The notes under the pieces: model-generated
Databases searched by the model: none
What the model saw: the letters and a program-made list of their open reading frames with translations, nothing else
What the model was told of the DNA's origin: nothing
Origin: Lachnospiraceae bacterium
GTDB lineage: Bacteria; Bacillota; Clostridia; Lachnospirales; Lachnospiraceae
Direction: 5' to 3'
Length of the DNA stretch: 36,291 nt
Assembly (NCBI GenBank): GCA_024684215.1
Contig: JAIKXH010000019.1
Span: 1-36,291 of the forward strand
Shown: piece by piece, positions 35,605 through 36,291 of the stretch
Layout of the letters: every line of letters starts with the position of its first letter
How positions within the stretch are numbered: the stretch's first letter is position 1
Position numbers and translations under genes: made by a program

Positions 35605-36291
35605 ATGGAAATGGAATCAGAAAAAATAAAAGAGTTAAATGAAATCATAAACAACTATGATAACATTGTGTTTTTCGGCGGTGCCGGAGTTTCCACGGAA
35701 AGCGGTATACCGGATTTCAGAAGCGTGGACGGATTGTACAACCAGAAATATGACTATCCGCCGGAGACTATCTTGAGTCATACTTTTTATACGAGAAACC
35801 GTAAGGAATTTTACCGTTTTTACAAAGATAAAATGCTTATAGAAGGTGCCGAGCCCAATGCCTGCCACAAAAAGCTGGCGGAGCTTGAGGCTGCGGGAAA
35901 ATTAAAAGCGGTCATCACTCAAAATATCGACGGACTTCATCAAAAAGCCGGAAGCAAAGAAGTGCTTGAACTCCATGGTTCGACACTTCGCAATTACTGT
36001 GAGCATTGCGGAAAATTCTTTGATTTTGACTATATAAAGAACAGCACCGGTGATTTCCCGGTATGTGATGAATGCGGAGGACCTATAAAGCCGGATGTTG
36101 TCCTGTATGAAGAGGGATTGAACCAGGATACAATAAATAAAGCTGTTCGTTATATTGCGCAGGCGCAGGTGCTCATTATCGCGGGGACCTCACTGGCAGT
36201 GTATCCGGCGGCAGGGCTTATCGACTATTTTAGCGGTGAAAAGCTTGTTGTCATAAATATGGCACCGACATCCAGAGATTCTTATGCCGAC
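35605..36291 (+). CDS. cobB: Sirtuin, NAD-dependent protein deacylase (partial, runs off the window)
   Basis: At least 229 residues are present with no stop before the window end. The motifs are FGGAGVSTESGIPDFRS (NAD binding), ITQNIDGLHQKAG, catalytic H124 (LELHGS), zinc cysteines C132/C135 and C154/C157, PDVVLYEEGL and IAGTSLAVYPAAG. The ATG at 35605 is chosen because AGGAGG ends 6 bases before it; an ATG at 35600 is in another frame and too close. The gap of 98 bases after dus has no terminator, so co-transcription is possible. It should remove acyl groups from lysines using NAD. Most of the protein is visible; a few tens of residues are likely missing. Confidence 0.93.
   Translation, partial: MEMESEKIKELNEIINNYDNIVFFGGAGVSTESGIPDFRSVDGLYNQKYDYPPETILSHTFYTRNRKEFYRFYKDKMLIEGAEPNACHKKLAELEAAGKLKAVITQNIDGLHQKAGSKEVLELHGSTLRNYCEHCGKFFDFDYIKNSTGDFPVCDECGGPIKPDVVLYEEGLNQDTINKAVRYIAQAQVLIIAGTSLAVYPAAGLIDYFSGEKLVVINMAPTSRDSYAD

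Overview
The window looks like a chromosomal segment of a low-to-moderate GC Firmicute of the class Clostridia, most likely a Lachnospiraceae relative of Butyrivibrio or Pseudobutyrivibrio. That placement is an inference. It rests on AddAB instead of RecBCD, an ECF-type thiamine transporter ThiT, a PurO-type IMP cyclohydrolase paired with a stand-alone AICAR transformylase, Lachnospiraceae-type conserved proteins (DUF2225, DUF6062, DUF6106, DUF4860-like), and strong AGGAGG-type ribosome binding sites. No rRNA, tRNA, IS element, prophage, CRISPR array or origin was seen.

Layout. 1-2959 is the 3' part of rpoC with an intrinsic terminator. 3135-7541 is a zinc-homeostasis operon: a promoter overlapped by two Fur-family operators, a zur-like regulator, a small Cys/His membrane protein, then znuA (with an octapeptide His/Asp/Glu tandem repeat), znuC, znuB and a lipoprotein. 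It ends at a bidirectional terminator shared with a convergent minus-strand cluster (7595-11562). That cluster encodes a transglutaminase-like lipoprotein, one GspF/PilC-type platform protein and four small single-TM pilin-like proteins, with no ATPase or prepilin peptidase in view. A divergent intergenic region leads to an RmlD-like reductase and a DUF6106-like membrane protein.

13321-25064 is a long plus-strand run centred on purine and nucleotide functions: guaB with its own promoter and terminator, a GGDEF-EAL protein, purO-like IMP cyclohydrolase, a purH-type AICAR transformylase domain protein, a DHH phosphoesterase with an extra C-terminal domain, glnS, DUF2225, DUF6062 and a YtxH-like protein. 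IMP synthesis (AICAR to FAICAR to IMP) and IMP to XMP are encoded close together. A cyclic-di-GMP enzyme and an NrnA-like phosphoesterase, which could consume its pGpG product, lie among them.

25148-32423 is addB-addA (double-strand break processing), followed by a degenerate repeat and a convergent terminator shared with minus-strand thiT. thiT is preceded by a TPP riboswitch whose 3' end merges with the Shine-Dalgarno sequence, and by a near-consensus promoter. The window ends with ttcA-like and dus genes (overlapping, both tRNA modification) and the start of a sirtuin gene that runs off the edge.

The most distinctive features are the zinc operon with its unusual accessory genes and expanded metal-binding repeat, the minimal pilin/GspF cluster with a 13-bp tandem repeat before its last gene, the split PurO/AICARFT purine module next to c-di-GMP enzymes, and several short tandem duplications at gene ends. 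All functional statements are from reading motifs; no database search was possible.
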